From: Pseudomonas lini
GTDB lineage: Bacteria > Pseudomonadota > Gammaproteobacteria > Pseudomonadales > Pseudomonadaceae
Length of the DNA: 64,000 bases
Direction of reading: 5' to 3'
NCBI RefSeq assembly: GCF_001042905.1
Contig: NZ_JYLB01000001.1
Location: 929,898 to 993,897, forward strand
The notes under the pieces were generated by a model. It saw only the letters and a program-made list of their open reading frames with translations, searched no databases and was not told the DNA's origin. Positions 30,876 to 40,589 of the stretch are shown here, in pieces. Both the position numbers and the translations under genes were made by a program. Numbering within the stretch: the first letter of the stretch is position 1; every line of letters begins with the position of its first letter.

Positions 30876-31814
30876 ATGTATTTGGTGTGTGGCGAAGCGC
30901 TGTTCGATTTCTTCAGCGAAGACGATGCCAGCGGTCTGGCATCCAAAGTGAATTTCAAGGCGATTGCCGGCGGCTCGCCGTTCAACGTGGCGGTGGGTTT
31001 ACGCCGCTTGGGCGTGGACGCCGCGCTGTTTGGCGGGCTGTCGACCGATTACCTCGGCCGACGTTTGCAGCAAGTGCTGCAGGATGAAGGTGTTCGCCCG
31101 GACTACCTCGTAGACTTTACCGCGCCGACCACGTTGGCGATGGTCGCGGTCGGTGCCAATGGCTCACCTCACTACAGCTTCCGTGGCGAAGGCTGCGCTG
31201 ATCGCCAGTTAAGCCTGGCGCATCTGCCAGAGTTGGGGCCTGAAGTGCGTGGTTTGCACGTCGGCTCGTTCTCGCTGGTGGTGCAACCGATTGCCGATAC
31301 CTTGCTGGCATTGGTGCAACGGGAAAGCGGCAAGCGCCTGATCAGCCTCGACCCGAACGTGCGCCTGAATCCCGAGCCGAACATCGAGTTGTGGCGTTCG
31401 CGGATTGCCACGCTGGTGGAGCTTGCCGACCTGATCAAGGTCAGCGACGAAGACTTGAGCCTGTTGTACCCCGAGCAGGACCCTCAGCGCGTCATCGAAG
31501 GCTGGCTGGAGCATCGCTGTCAGTTGGTGTTCCTGACCCGAGGCGGCGAAGGCGCGACGGTGTTCAGCCGTGCCCACGGTTCGTGGTCGGTACCGGCCAG
31601 TTCGGTGAAAATCGCCGACACCGTGGGGGCTGGCGATACGTTTCAGGCAGCGTTGATTACCTGGCTGACCGAGCAGCAACTGGATTCGGTCGAGGGTCTG
31701 CAACAGCTGAGGAAGGAGCAGATCGATGCCATGCTCAGGTTCGCCGTCAGCGCCGCTGCCCTGACCTGCAGCAAGACCGGGCCGGATTTGCCGTATCGGC
31801 ATCAACTCACCTGA
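30876..31814 (+). CDS. mtlZ: Fructokinase (PfkB family)
   Basis: 312 residues of the ribokinase/PfkB family: GGSPFNVAVGLRRLG and GGLSTDYLGRRL at the N terminus, LISLDPNVRLNPEP in the middle, and the catalytic signature DTVGAGDTFQAALI with the base Asp near residue 250. It phosphorylates fructose formed from mannitol or sorbitol. It is the last gene of the mtl operon, followed by an inverted repeat that can terminate transcription. Confidence 0.92.
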   Translation: MYLVCGEALFDFFSEDDASGLASKVNFKAIAGGSPFNVAVGLRRLGVDAALFGGLSTDYLGRRLQQVLQDEGVRPDYLVDFTAPTTLAMVAVGANGSPHYSFRGEGCADRQLSLAHLPELGPEVRGLHVGSFSLVVQPIADTLLALVQRESGKRLISLDPNVRLNPEPNIELWRSRIATLVELADLIKVSDEDLSLLYPEQDPQRVIEGWLEHRCQLVFLTRGGEGATVFSRAHGSWSVPASSVKIADTVGAGDTFQAALITWLTEQQLDSVEGLQQLRKEQIDAMLRFAVSAAALTCSKTGPDLPYRHQLT

Positions 31815-31839
31815 CAGTCCCGACCTGACACGGCACCCG

Positions 31840-31926
31840 TAGGAGCTGCCGCAGGCTGCGATCTTTTGATCTTGATTTTCGTCGGACTCACCGTCGCCAA
31901 AGATCGCAGCCTGCGGCAGCTCCTAC
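31840..31926. repeat. Inverted repeat closing the mtl operon
   Basis: GTAGGAGCTGCCGCAGGCTG...ATCTTTTGATC at the left and the inverted CAAAGATCGCAGCCTGCGGC...CTCCTAC at the right, same family as 22909 and 54534. Confidence 0.85.
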
Positions 31927-32111
31927 AAGAGCCTGCGGCTTTCAATGAGGGTGCAGTCAGTTGCACAAGCCCATATTCATTGGCCGAAACCCTGTAACTA
32001 GGGGTTTTCCCTATACTTCGCCCCCCTGCACCTACGGCATTTGCGCCTTGAACATGGCACTTTAATGCTGCACCATCCGCGCCTGCTTTTTCAAAGGACG
32101 GAACTCAAGGC

Positions 32112-34160
32112 ATGCTGGACGCAAACGCAACCCATATATCCCTCTCGCTCGAAGGCGTTTCCGTCGACCTGCAGGTCCTCAGCTTCGTCGGCCGCGAAGC
32201 CCTCAACCAGCCTTTCTGTTTCGACATCGAACTGGTCAGCGCCCGCCCCGACCTGAAACTCGAAGAGTTGCTGCACAAGCCCGGTTGCCTGACCTTCGGC
32301 GCCACCGGCCAAGGCAAGATCCATGGTCTGGTGTACCGCATCGAGCAAGGCGATTCCGGCAAAAGCCTGACCCGCTACAGCATCAGCCTGGTGCCGCAAC
32401 TCGCCTACCTGCGGCACAACCATGACCAGCAGATTTTCCAGCAGTTAAGCGTGCCGAAGATCATCGCCCAGGTGCTCGAAGCGCGGGGCATTCTGGCCGA
32501 CGCCTACAGCTTCCAGCTCGGCGCGATCTACCCCGAGCGCGTGTACTGCGTGCAGTACGACGAATCCGACCTGCACTTCATCCAGCGCCTGTGCGAAGAG
32601 GAAGGCATTCACTTCCACTTCCAGCACTCGACCAGCGGCCACAAACTGGTGTTCGGCGATGACCAGACGGTGTTCCGCAAACTCGCGCCGGTGAGCTACC
32701 AGCAAGACTCCGGCATGGCCGCCAAGAAACCGGTGATCAAGCGCTTCAACCTGCGTCTGGAAACCCGCACTACCCGCGTCAGCCGCCGCGACTACGACTT
32801 CGAGAAACCGCGACTGCTGCCTGAAAGTGCGGCCAAGACCGAGTTCGCCCCGGACCTCGAAGACTACGACTATCCTGGCCGTTTCACCGACCGCGCGCGC
32901 GGCAAGCAACTGGCGACCCGCGCCCTCGAGCGTCATCGCAGCGACTACCAACTGGCCGAAGGCAAAGGCGACGAACCGACCCTGGTCAGCGGCCACTTCA
33001 TGGCCCTCAGCGAACACCCGCGCGCCGAATGGAACGACCTCTGGCTGCTGCTGGAAATCGTCCACGAAGGCAAACAGCCACAAGTGCTCGGCGAAAACAT
33101 CACCAGCGACGTCACCCATAACAAAGACGACTTCCACCAGGGCTACCGCAACCGTTTCCTCGCCACCCCGTGGGCCGCGCATTACCGCCCTGCCCTGGAA
33201 CACCCGAAACCGAAAGTGCTGGGCAGCCAGACCGCCATCGTCACCGGCCCGCCGGGCGAAGAAATCCACTGCGACGAATATGGCCGGGTCAAGGTGCAGT
33301 TTTTCTGGGACCGCGACGGTCAGTCCGATGACAAAACCAGCTGCTGGCTGCGCGTCGCCACCGGCTGGGCCGGCAACGCCTACGGCGGCATCGCCATCCC
33401 GCGAGTCGGCATGGAAGTGCTCGTCACCTTCCTCGAAGGCGACCCCGACCAACCGCTGATCACCGGCTGCCTTTACCACAAGGAAAACGTCGTCCCCTAC
33501 GACCTGCCGGCGAACAAAACCCGCAGCACCTTCAAAACCCTCAGTTCCCCGGGCGGCAAGGGCTACAACGAGTTTCGCATCGAAGACAAAAAAGGCGCGG
33601 AACAGATCTACCTGCACGCCCAGCGCGACTGGGATGAAAACATCGAGCACGACCAGAAAATTCGCGTCGGCAATGAACGGCATGACACGGTCGAAGCCAA
33701 CGTGTTCAGCGAGTTCAAGGTCGAAGAGCACCGCGTTACCCATCTGGATCGCAAGACCGAAGCGCGGGCGGACGATCACCTCACCGTCGGCGTGACTCAG
33801 CATGTGAAGATCGGCACGGCGCAGTTTGTCGAGGCCGGGCAAGAGATTCACTACCACGCTGGAGAGAAGGTGGTGGTTGAGGGAGGCATGGAGCTCACGG
33901 CCAAGGCTGGCGGGAGTTTTGTGAAGATTGATGCGGGTGGCGTGACGATTAGTGGGGCTGAGGTGAAGGTGAATTCCGGGGGTGGGCCGGGTGCGGGTAC
34001 GCCTGCTGCGCCGTTGTTACCGGGGCCGATGAAGGTGGCGGATGCGGATACAGCAGGCAAGGCCCCTCTCCCCAGCCGTCTCAACGAGTCGGGTATCACG
34101 CCGTTGTGCGGCAAACAGAGCAACGGCGCTTGCAGCCGTAAGGATTGCACATGCATGTAA
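32112..34160 (+). CDS. vgrG: Type VI secretion spike protein VgrG/TssI
   Basis: 682 residues: gp27-like part (FCFDIELVSARPDL, YRIEQGDSGKSLTRYSISLV, ERVYCVQYDESDLHFIQRLC with EEGIHFHF), gp5/OB region (HCDEYGRVKVQFFWDRDG, SCWLRVATGWAGNAYGG, GDPDQPLITGCLYHKEN) and a beta-helix end with Val/Gly repeats. The last residues, after a Pro/Gly linker, form a Cys-rich tail (LCGKQSNGACSRKDCTCM). It forms the trimer at the tip of the T6SS needle. No other structural tss gene is in the window, so this is an orphan vgrG cargo cluster. The next gene overlaps it by 10 bases. Confidence 0.95.
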   Translation: MLDANATHISLSLEGVSVDLQVLSFVGREALNQPFCFDIELVSARPDLKLEELLHKPGCLTFGATGQGKIHGLVYRIEQGDSGKSLTRYSISLVPQLAYLRHNHDQQIFQQLSVPKIIAQVLEARGILADAYSFQLGAIYPERVYCVQYDESDLHFIQRLCEEEGIHFHFQHSTSGHKLVFGDDQTVFRKLAPVSYQQDSGMAAKKPVIKRFNLRLETRTTRVSRRDYDFEKPRLLPESAAKTEFAPDLEDYDYPGRFTDRARGKQLATRALERHRSDYQLAEGKGDEPTLVSGHFMALSEHPRAEWNDLWLLLEIVHEGKQPQVLGENITSDVTHNKDDFHQGYRNRFLATPWAAHYRPALEHPKPKVLGSQTAIVTGPPGEEIHCDEYGRVKVQFFWDRDGQSDDKTSCWLRVATGWAGNAYGGIAIPRVGMEVLVTFLEGDPDQPLITGCLYHKENVVPYDLPANKTRSTFKTLSSPGGKGYNEFRIEDKKGAEQIYLHAQRDWDENIEHDQKIRVGNERHDTVEANVFSEFKVEEHRVTHLDRKTEARADDHLTVGVTQHVKIGTAQFVEAGQEIHYHAGEKVVVEGGMELTAKAGGSFVKIDAGGVTISGAEVKVNSGGGPGAGTPAAPLLPGPMKVADADTAGKAPLPSRLNESGITPLCGKQSNGACSRKDCTCM

Positions 34161-35017
34161 ACACCATGAATTCCCTGCTGGCCGCACCTCGTTATGGATT
34201 CGAGTCGCTACCCAGGGAACAGTCCAGTCAGGTCCTGTGTTTCATCATCGATCGCGGACGCCAGCCCGAGGCGATGTCTCGTCTCTATCGCATCGGCGAA
34301 CCGATGAATGCTCAGGCCTTGTTCAGCAGTACTGACTTTGCCGAAATCGCTGACGAAGGTCCGCTCTGGCTCACGACGCCTTGGGGTAGCCGATTGGCAA
34401 GCGAAGCCACGCGTCTGTGCGAAGAAAACTACTCGGGTATTGCGCTGGTCGCAGAAGATGCCAATCAGGCCCTCGCGCACGCGCGCTGGTTACTGCGAGC
34501 CAATGACGGTTCCGGTGGCCAAAGTCTGTTGAGCTACCACAAACCCAGCCTCTGGGCTGCGCTGGCCTACACCGCTGGTGACGCGGCCATTCAATTGTTC
34601 GGTCCTTGGCAAGCGGTGTACAGCCCTGCCCCCAGCCACTTCGGAAAAGAGCGCGGTGCGTGGCTGTCATGGACGGCTACATCGGAACTGAAGTGGCGTG
34701 GCGATGGCCCGGCTTACAACCTTCCCGACAACACAGCAAAGATTCAAGCGCGACTGGGATGGTTGTATTGGGTCGATGAGCAATATGTAGCGTTCGGTGA
34801 ACCGGGCGACGATCGCATCAATGAAATTACCGAGAACCTGGACCTTTTGCTCAAAAACAACATCTACGAAGGTGATCATTTACTCAAGCTCGCCTCTATC
34901 GTCGATGGACCGCTGTTTGAAACCCGGCCAGAAGCCATGGCCATCCTGCAATCCAGGGAAGAGTCGTTCATCAAGGTTGAACAGCTGATGCAAACAGCAT
35001 CCGCCACCCCCCAATGA
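34151..35017 (+). CDS. DUF4123-like T6SS adaptor/chaperone
   Basis: 288 residues. The position directly after vgrG, the size and the sequence (QVLCFIIDRGRQPEAMSRLY near the N terminus, ALFSSTDFAEIADEGPLWL, and a charged helical C terminus) fit the DUF4123/Tap adaptors that load an effector on VgrG. The ATG at 34151 has AAGGA seven bases upstream and overlaps the vgrG stop; the following effector gene overlaps its own stop by 4 bases (ATGA). The tight coupling supports a vgrG-adaptor-effector unit. Domain assignment is by eye and context. Confidence 0.72.
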   Translation: MHVNTMNSLLAAPRYGFESLPREQSSQVLCFIIDRGRQPEAMSRLYRIGEPMNAQALFSSTDFAEIADEGPLWLTTPWGSRLASEATRLCEENYSGIALVAEDANQALAHARWLLRANDGSGGQSLLSYHKPSLWAALAYTAGDAAIQLFGPWQAVYSPAPSHFGKERGAWLSWTATSELKWRGDGPAYNLPDNTAKIQARLGWLYWVDEQYVAFGEPGDDRINEITENLDLLLKNNIYEGDHLLKLASIVDGPLFETRPEAMAILQSREESFIKVEQLMQTASATPQ

Positions 35018-38000
35018 ACCCGACGCAACAACAGAACGGAAGCACCATGGAAATTACCAATCATTCAGTCAATCCTGGTGAAACGCTCGGCCAGATTGCC
35101 ACTCGCTACAATACCGATGTTGCGCAACTGCGCCAGATGAATCCCTTTATTACTGACCCGAATGCCATCAAGCCGGGTTGGAATCTTAGTGTTCCCAAGA
35201 GTGCTCAGGCTGAAGCGGTTGCAAAACCAGCTGCCCCTTCAACGGCAGCTTCCCAACCTGCTCCAGCGGCCGAAAGTGCAAGTGCGCCTGGCCCTAAGCC
35301 CATTGACTTGGGGCCGAAAAAAGACTTTACAGAAACGTGCGCCCCCAGCTTCAAGGATCAGCCCAAGCCTTGTTCGAACACGTACGGCACCGCAATCTAT
35401 GCAACCGATGAAGAAGAGTTTTGGTTACTGCCCGAGCGCGCCGCCTCCTCGATGAAGGAGGCGATGCACGCTCTGGAGAATCAAATTGCCCCGAGTAAAT
35501 CCCGTGATGAGCGCCTCAAGGGATTAGATGACAGCGGATTACTGAATTACTTCCTTGAGCCAAAACTGAGTAATTTTCTCGAAGGCGAACAGCGCCAGAG
35601 AATGGAGGAAATTGAAGCTCAGGAACCGAATATCGAAATGGACCCAGGAATGGTCCTTCGCAGCCGACAAGAAGTAAAACGCGCAAAAGAAAAGGACGCA
35701 CCAAAGGCCGAAACGCCGAAAACCGATCCTCAGCGCTCACGTATAGATCAGCTTCAGTCGGATATCGATACTCAGAACCGTATCCAGGATGATTACAGCG
35801 AGCTACGTAAGTTACGCAGCGAGTGGTTGGCGCTAAAAAAAATAGCTATTGCCGCCGCCGAAAAGAAGGGTCATACGTACGAGAACGGTACGTTGTTCGC
35901 TGCCGGGGCAATCGAGGCTCGCGCTCGCGTCCAAAATTACCTGGAGAAACGCAAGGCGCTGATCAGTGAGGGTGGCATCAAGCCACAGGCTCAGGAAGAT
36001 GTCGCCAAGCTCCTTGAAACAGACAAGAAAAAGCGTGATGAACTGCAGAAGTGTTTATACACCTGCGAAGGTGATACATACGCCTACCTGGCGTGGAAGC
36101 ATGGCGAAGCCAAGTCGTTTGCCTATCACGAATACACCGACGCGATTATCAAAGTAGCGGAATACGGGATCGCCTTACCTGAGTACGCACTGATCAGTGG
36201 CGATGACATCACTACAGGTATCGAGCAGTTCAAGTTATATCTCGATACGGAAAAACAGCAATCGGAAATCAATAACCGCTTGCGCGAAAAGTACAAAAAC
36301 TGGATCGAAGCGACGGGTCAAAATGCCCAGGCCCCTGCCGGACTGGTCGAAGCCGAACGTGCCGAATGGGACCGTTTGCAAGTTGTAAAACAGGGCTTAC
36401 ACGAAAAGGCTCAACAAAAAGTCGCCGCTGACCCTATTCGACGTCACTTGTTATGGGAGCCTGAACAGTTTGAGCCTCAGCCGGTTGATCGGCTTGTCAA
36501 GGATGGCTTTCCGCTAAGGGAAGTCAGCACACTGGCAGCTAGCGGCACGCCGTTGAAGTGGTTCAGTTTGCTCAACCTCAAGGGTGCGCCAAAGCTTCTT
36601 GAGGAAGACCTGAAAAAGGTCGGCAAGAGCGCGAAAAAAATTCTTGAAGGCATCCCAAAGAACGGTAACGGTGGTGCAAGTAAAAACAGCGCGCAGAAGG
36701 TATTTGGCCAGTGGCTGGCAAGCCAGGGCGCACTAAAAATTGGAGATCAAGCCGGTGACTGGTTTGATACCAATGGTTGGTTCAATATCGACAAGTTTTA
36801 CAGCTTCTTGCAAACCAACGGCTATAAAGTGACTCAGCTTGAGGATGCCGGTGCGCGAAAAGAATGGGGCGAGCACCTTAAACAGGTCGTATTCAAAAAG
36901 AGTGTTCGTGGTGAAGTGAGGCTTTTCGACAAGAGCCAGCAGGCGCAATTTGTCCGCTGCCTTGCGCCGCCGCAGAAAAAACTGCATGGCGAAGTGAAGC
37001 TGGAAGGTCCCTCCTTCTCTGCCGCTGAAGGCTTCAAGACGTCGGCCAGTGCGTCACTGAGCTTTGACTTGGCTCGAGGTGAAGTGGAACTGCTTAAAAT
37101 CGACATGCCGACTCGCGAAAAAGCCAAGGATGTGACGGTCGATTACTATCTCGAAGGTAATCCTCAACTTCAGACCTTGAACCTCGGCCGTATGTCCTTC
37201 CATTTCGGTGCCCGTGCGTGGGGATACGCCGGTGCGTCGCTCATGCTCGCCGGCAGTATTGAGCTGTCACCTATAAACGGCAACGCCAAATATGGCGCGA
37301 CACTCAGCCCTGTCAAACCGGCACAGCGCGAAGATGCCGAAGCAAAGGCTGAGCGGAAGACCCACGAAGAAACGATCAAAACCAAAGCCGACAATGGTGA
37401 TACCAGCCCTACCCCAGACCTTGAACACAAATCCAAGGCTCTGACGGCTGTTGACACCAAATCAACTGGCCAAGTCATGTCCGGCAAGGCCGCCAACGTA
37501 CAAATTGAAAATGGCATGGCCAACTTCAATCTGTTCGCCGGCGTTCAAGCAGGAATCGAACTGACAGGGGCTTTGAATTGGGCTCCGCCTAAAGCATTGG
37601 CTGCGTTGCGTGCAGGACCCGCAACAGGAATCAACAACAGCAAGGAGGCTACAAGCGCTAGCCAATGGCTAACGCTTGCCAACCTTAGTGGGTCGTTAGG
37701 TGCCGCCTACGGCGCGGGATTGCAAGGCAACGCTCAAATATCAGTAGATAAAGGCAAATTCATCCTCAATCTTAAAGCAGCTGTTGTCCTTGGGCCGGGT
37801 GTGAATGGTAGTTTCAAGTTTGAGGTGGGTTACGAGGCGGTTGTAGAACTCATCAATATTTATCGGCGTGAGTTGTATAAGGCCAAGGGGGCTTCTATTA
37901 GTTGGATTACTCCGGAGGCCGCAGAGCAAGCTTCTGCGCTGAACGTACTCGGCGCAGTTGGGTTGGATGTTGCAATGGTTTATATGATGGGGATTAACGT

Positions 38001-38307
38001 CATCATGAACCTCTATGAAGCAATGACCAGTAGCGGAAAGGGAGGACCTATTGCTCATACAATTATTGAATATCACAACCCAGAGGAATTGGAAAAATGG
38101 TTCGTTCAAGCGACGCCCGCAGCTTTAGGTCCTATATTCATGACGTTGACATCTGAGCCGAAAGCATTTGCCGTAACTTCGATCAAGGCGGGGGAAGGCG
38201 ATCCAAGTGATGAGAAGCACGAATACAAAAGAGACGAGGCATATCTACTACAACAACAAGCAATAAGCAATAAGCAAGATAGTGAACTGGATAGGAAAAA
38301 ACTCTAA
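35014..38307 (+). CDS. Large LysM-domain T6SS effector candidate
   Basis: 1097 residues. A LysM motif lies at residues about 15-62 (HSVNPGETLGQIATRYNTDV, LRQMNPFITDPNAIKPGWNL), followed by a Pro/Ala linker, a long charged helical region (about 200-500) and a Gly-rich repetitive section (about 870-960) with a hydrophobic helix (LGAVGLDVAMVYMMGINVIM) near 1000. No known catalytic motif is recognised. Context (after vgrG and a DUF4123-like gene, before exported Sel1 proteins) says T6SS toxin with a periplasmic or membrane target. ATG 35014 overlaps the adaptor stop; ATG 35047 with GGAAG is an alternative. The last part is AT-richer than the first and may end prematurely at an A6 run. Confidence 0.7.
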   Translation: MNPTQQQNGSTMEITNHSVNPGETLGQIATRYNTDVAQLRQMNPFITDPNAIKPGWNLSVPKSAQAEAVAKPAAPSTAASQPAPAAESASAPGPKPIDLGPKKDFTETCAPSFKDQPKPCSNTYGTAIYATDEEEFWLLPERAASSMKEAMHALENQIAPSKSRDERLKGLDDSGLLNYFLEPKLSNFLEGEQRQRMEEIEAQEPNIEMDPGMVLRSRQEVKRAKEKDAPKAETPKTDPQRSRIDQLQSDIDTQNRIQDDYSELRKLRSEWLALKKIAIAAAEKKGHTYENGTLFAAGAIEARARVQNYLEKRKALISEGGIKPQAQEDVAKLLETDKKKRDELQKCLYTCEGDTYAYLAWKHGEAKSFAYHEYTDAIIKVAEYGIALPEYALISGDDITTGIEQFKLYLDTEKQQSEINNRLREKYKNWIEATGQNAQAPAGLVEAERAEWDRLQVVKQGLHEKAQQKVAADPIRRHLLWEPEQFEPQPVDRLVKDGFPLREVSTLAASGTPLKWFSLLNLKGAPKLLEEDLKKVGKSAKKILEGIPKNGNGGASKNSAQKVFGQWLASQGALKIGDQAGDWFDTNGWFNIDKFYSFLQTNGYKVTQLEDAGARKEWGEHLKQVVFKKSVRGEVRLFDKSQQAQFVRCLAPPQKKLHGEVKLEGPSFSAAEGFKTSASASLSFDLARGEVELLKIDMPTREKAKDVTVDYYLEGNPQLQTLNLGRMSFHFGARAWGYAGASLMLAGSIELSPINGNAKYGATLSPVKPAQREDAEAKAERKTHEETIKTKADNGDTSPTPDLEHKSKALTAVDTKSTGQVMSGKAANVQIENGMANFNLFAGVQAGIELTGALNWAPPKALAALRAGPATGINNSKEATSASQWLTLANLSGSLGAAYGAGLQGNAQISVDKGKFILNLKAAVVLGPGVNGSFKFEVGYEAVVELINIYRRELYKAKGASISWITPEAAEQASALNVLGAVGLDVAMVYMMGINVIMNLYEAMTSSGKGGPIAHTIIEYHNPEELEKWFVQATPAALGPIFMTLTSEPKAFAVTSIKAGEGDPSDEKHEYKRDEAYLLQQQAISNKQDSELDRKKL

Positions 38308-38605
38308 TGCTTCTGGCACATTAATCGAGGCCCAGCAACAGTTTGAAGATGCATGCAAAAGCATGAATAAATTTGGCGAGCTCTCAGAAAGCCCAGGGCA
38401 AGCGTACTGCGAAAACAAACATAAACTAGACAACTTTATGCAAGACCCCGTATTGAAATACTCTAGACAAGATAGCGACCAGATTCGAGCGATTTATATG
38501 AGAGAGAGCAAAAAACTGGGTCAACGCCTAGATGACCTATGTAAACTCGACCTTCATGAAAATAGCTACACCCCCATTAGCACCATAAAATACATCGGCT
38601 CATAA
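38282..38605 (+). CDS. 107-residue ORF overlapping the effector end; possible frameshifted tail
   Basis: A GTG-initiated frame, +1 relative to the effector, that begins inside the effector's last codons and runs 107 residues: helical, charged, no signal peptide, two Cys. The effector frame ends at AGG AAA AAA CTC TAA; removing one A from the six-A run at 38296-38301 would join the effector directly to this frame (RKNSNASGTLIEAQQQ), giving a protein of about 1195 residues. No good ribosome site precedes the GTG. So this is either the real effector C terminus separated by a frameshift (natural or sequencing) or a small separate gene. Confidence 0.5.
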   Translation: MNWIGKNSNASGTLIEAQQQFEDACKSMNKFGELSESPGQAYCENKHKLDNFMQDPVLKYSRQDSDQIRAIYMRESKKLGQRLDDLCKLDLHENSYTPISTIKYIGS

Positions 38606-38622
38606 ATCTCGAGAAACCAAGC

Positions 38623-39600
38623 ATGATTTATTTAAAGTCATTTTTATACACAATATTATTCTCATTCTTCATTAGTTCTAATGCGCTAGCCGCACCTTCA
38701 CAGCAGCAACTCGAAGAAAAAGAAAAAGGAATTATTCTTTACAACCAGTTCAAGACCATGTCTGCGATCCCTCATCTAAAAGTCGCCGCAGAAGCGGGAG
38801 ATCATGAGGCACAATATTATCTTGGCGAAGCGTTGCGAAAAGTCAAAAGATACATCACGCCTGAGGCACAGAGCGCTTATGAAGCATCTGCACTTCAAGG
38901 CGATATATATTCAATGATCAGACTTTCTGGAAACAAGAACGATCTTTGCGTTGTTATGAAGAACTGTCCCGAAGGTCGAAAAGAACCAACTGAATGGAGA
39001 AAAATGGCCTTAGATGCTGCTGAAAAAGAAGCAGCCAAAGGAAACGCCGAGGCCATGTACCTGATGTTTCGCCTAACTGGTGACGACAAATGGCTAGAGC
39101 AATCGGCCGAGAAAGGGTACGCCTTCGCACAATATTACCTTGCAACTGGGTACCGTGATGGAAAGGGATTTTTCCTGCTTCCATCAAGCAGAGCAGAAGT
39201 CGTTGAGCGCTTAATGAAATCATCTGCTGAAGGCGGCTACCCCTTAGGCATGATGGGATATGTAGAGGCTCTTGCGCACAAAAAAGATTTTGAAGAACTC
39301 AGGTTCTGGAACGAAAAGGCAGCCAAAGCTGGATACGCAAGTGCTGTATTCGGATATGGTTCATATTTATCTAAAAACCCATCAGAGTTCGGATTCCCTT
39401 ATGATCCGGTAAAGTCATATGCGTTGATTTTTATGCTGCTTGAACTTGACGGTGGTGGCGGCATGCAAGATTACGCAAACGACATACTCCCTGAAATTGC
39501 AGCAAAACTAACTCCTGAACAAATCGAACAAGCAAAGCAAATGTCGAAAGAATGGAAAGCAACACACCCGCCGCTCTCATATTTCCCAGATAAACTATGA
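38623..39600 (+). CDS. Exported Sel1-repeat protein, probable immunity (copy 1)
   Basis: 325 residues with a signal peptide (about 1-23, ending SSNALA). The mature part is built from Sel1-like/TPR-like repeats: AEAGDHEAQYYLGEALR, ASALQGDIYSMIRLS, AAKGNAEAMYLMFRLTGD, AEKGYAFAQYYLATGYRDGK, SSAEGGYPLGMMGYVEALA, AAKAGYASAVFGYGSYLS. Periplasmic Sel1 proteins are known immunity factors for T6SS lipases in P. aeruginosa (the proteins encoded beside tle5b/PldB, also present in tandem). By analogy it should bind and neutralise the upstream effector in the periplasm. The stop overlaps the start of copy 2 (ATGA). Confidence 0.75.
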   Translation: MIYLKSFLYTILFSFFISSNALAAPSQQQLEEKEKGIILYNQFKTMSAIPHLKVAAEAGDHEAQYYLGEALRKVKRYITPEAQSAYEASALQGDIYSMIRLSGNKNDLCVVMKNCPEGRKEPTEWRKMALDAAEKEAAKGNAEAMYLMFRLTGDDKWLEQSAEKGYAFAQYYLATGYRDGKGFFLLPSSRAEVVERLMKSSAEGGYPLGMMGYVEALAHKKDFEELRFWNEKAAKAGYASAVFGYGSYLSKNPSEFGFPYDPVKSYALIFMLLELDGGGGMQDYANDILPEIAAKLTPEQIEQAKQMSKEWKATHPPLSYFPDKL

Positions 39601-40586
39601 AGCAGCGATCAGCAAGAACATTTTGCTTTATAGCCTTTCTCTTAGCAGGAATATCCTTACCAGTTTGCGCGCAGCTTACGAGCGAGCAGCAGTCTGCTAA
39701 GAGTCAAGGCACTGAGCTTTACAATCAGCTCAAGGGGGCTTCCGCACTTCCCTACCTACAAATCGCCGCCACAGCCGGCGACAGCGAAGCTCAATACTAT
39801 CTAGGCGAAGCAATACGAAAAAACAAACGATATATCGATGCAGCAGCCAAAGAAGCCTACGAGGCTTCTGCTGAGCAAGGTAATATTTACTCAATGATTA
39901 GACTTGGCCAAATGGGAGGTGATCTTTGTGCAACTATGAATAACTGCCCAAAAAGCCAAAAAACCCCTGTGGAATGGCTGACAAGCGCAAAATCATTGGC
40001 AACTGAAGAAGCTGCACAGGGCAACGCAGAGTCGATGTATTTGATGTACGAGATTACCGGTGATAAAAAGTGGCTTGAACAATCAGCGGAAAATGGTTTC
40101 GCACTATCGCAATATTTATTGGCAACCGATTATCGTGAAGGAGGAGGATTTTTTCTATTGCCTTCAAGTCGGGCAGATGCAGTTGAACGCTGGATGAAAG
40201 CATCTGCGGAAGGTGGTTACCCTAGGGGAATGACTGGACTGGCAACAGCCCTATTCGAAAAAAAAGACCTTGAAGGCGCCAGAAACTGGACCGAACGGGC
40301 TGCTGCCACAGGATATGTGGAGGCCATTTTTAACTACGGCTACTATTTATCAGGAAAAAACTCCGATTTCGGATTCCCGGTAGATTTTGTGAAGTCGTAT
40401 GCCTTGCTTTCGCTTTTTCTGGAACTTGATGGCGGCGGCGGCGCTAAAGAAGATGCAGAATATGTCATATCGAAAATCAGAGAAAAAATAAATAAAGCTC
40501 AATTAGACGAGGCAGATACTTTTGCGGCCAACTGGAAAAAAACTCACCCCGCTCTTTCATTTTTCCCTTTCAAACTAAGCCGCTAA
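39597..40586 (+). CDS. Exported Sel1-repeat protein, probable immunity (copy 2)
   Basis: 329 residues, signal peptide ending in SLPVCAQ, same repeat plan as copy 1 (ATAGDSEAQYYLGEAIR, SAEQGNIYSMIRLGQ, AAQGNAESMYLMYEITGD, AENGFALSQYLLATDYREGG) but the most diverged of the set; the C terminus reads LSFFPFKLSR instead of the FPDKL end of the other four. It overlaps copy 1 by 4 bases, which implies coupled translation. The divergence may reflect specificity for another effector. Confidence 0.75.
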   Translation: MKQRSARTFCFIAFLLAGISLPVCAQLTSEQQSAKSQGTELYNQLKGASALPYLQIAATAGDSEAQYYLGEAIRKNKRYIDAAAKEAYEASAEQGNIYSMIRLGQMGGDLCATMNNCPKSQKTPVEWLTSAKSLATEEAAQGNAESMYLMYEITGDKKWLEQSAENGFALSQYLLATDYREGGGFFLLPSSRADAVERWMKASAEGGYPRGMTGLATALFEKKDLEGARNWTERAAATGYVEAIFNYGYYLSGKNSDFGFPVDFVKSYALLSLFLELDGGGGAKEDAEYVISKIREKINKAQLDEADTFAANWKKTHPALSFFPFKLSR

Positions 40587-40589
40587 TCC

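Noticed and set aside
32445..33857. 470-codon reverse ORF over vgrG
   Set aside because: Mirror frame of vgrG; no ribosome site and no recognisable domain. The same applies to 52924-54204 opposite ybiT and 12146-13417 opposite the receiver-kinase.
38296..38302. Programmed -1 frameshift at AAAAAAC near the effector end
   Set aside because: The heptamer is out of phase: the zero frame reads AAA AAA CTC, and joining the next frame needs +1 (or -2), not -1.
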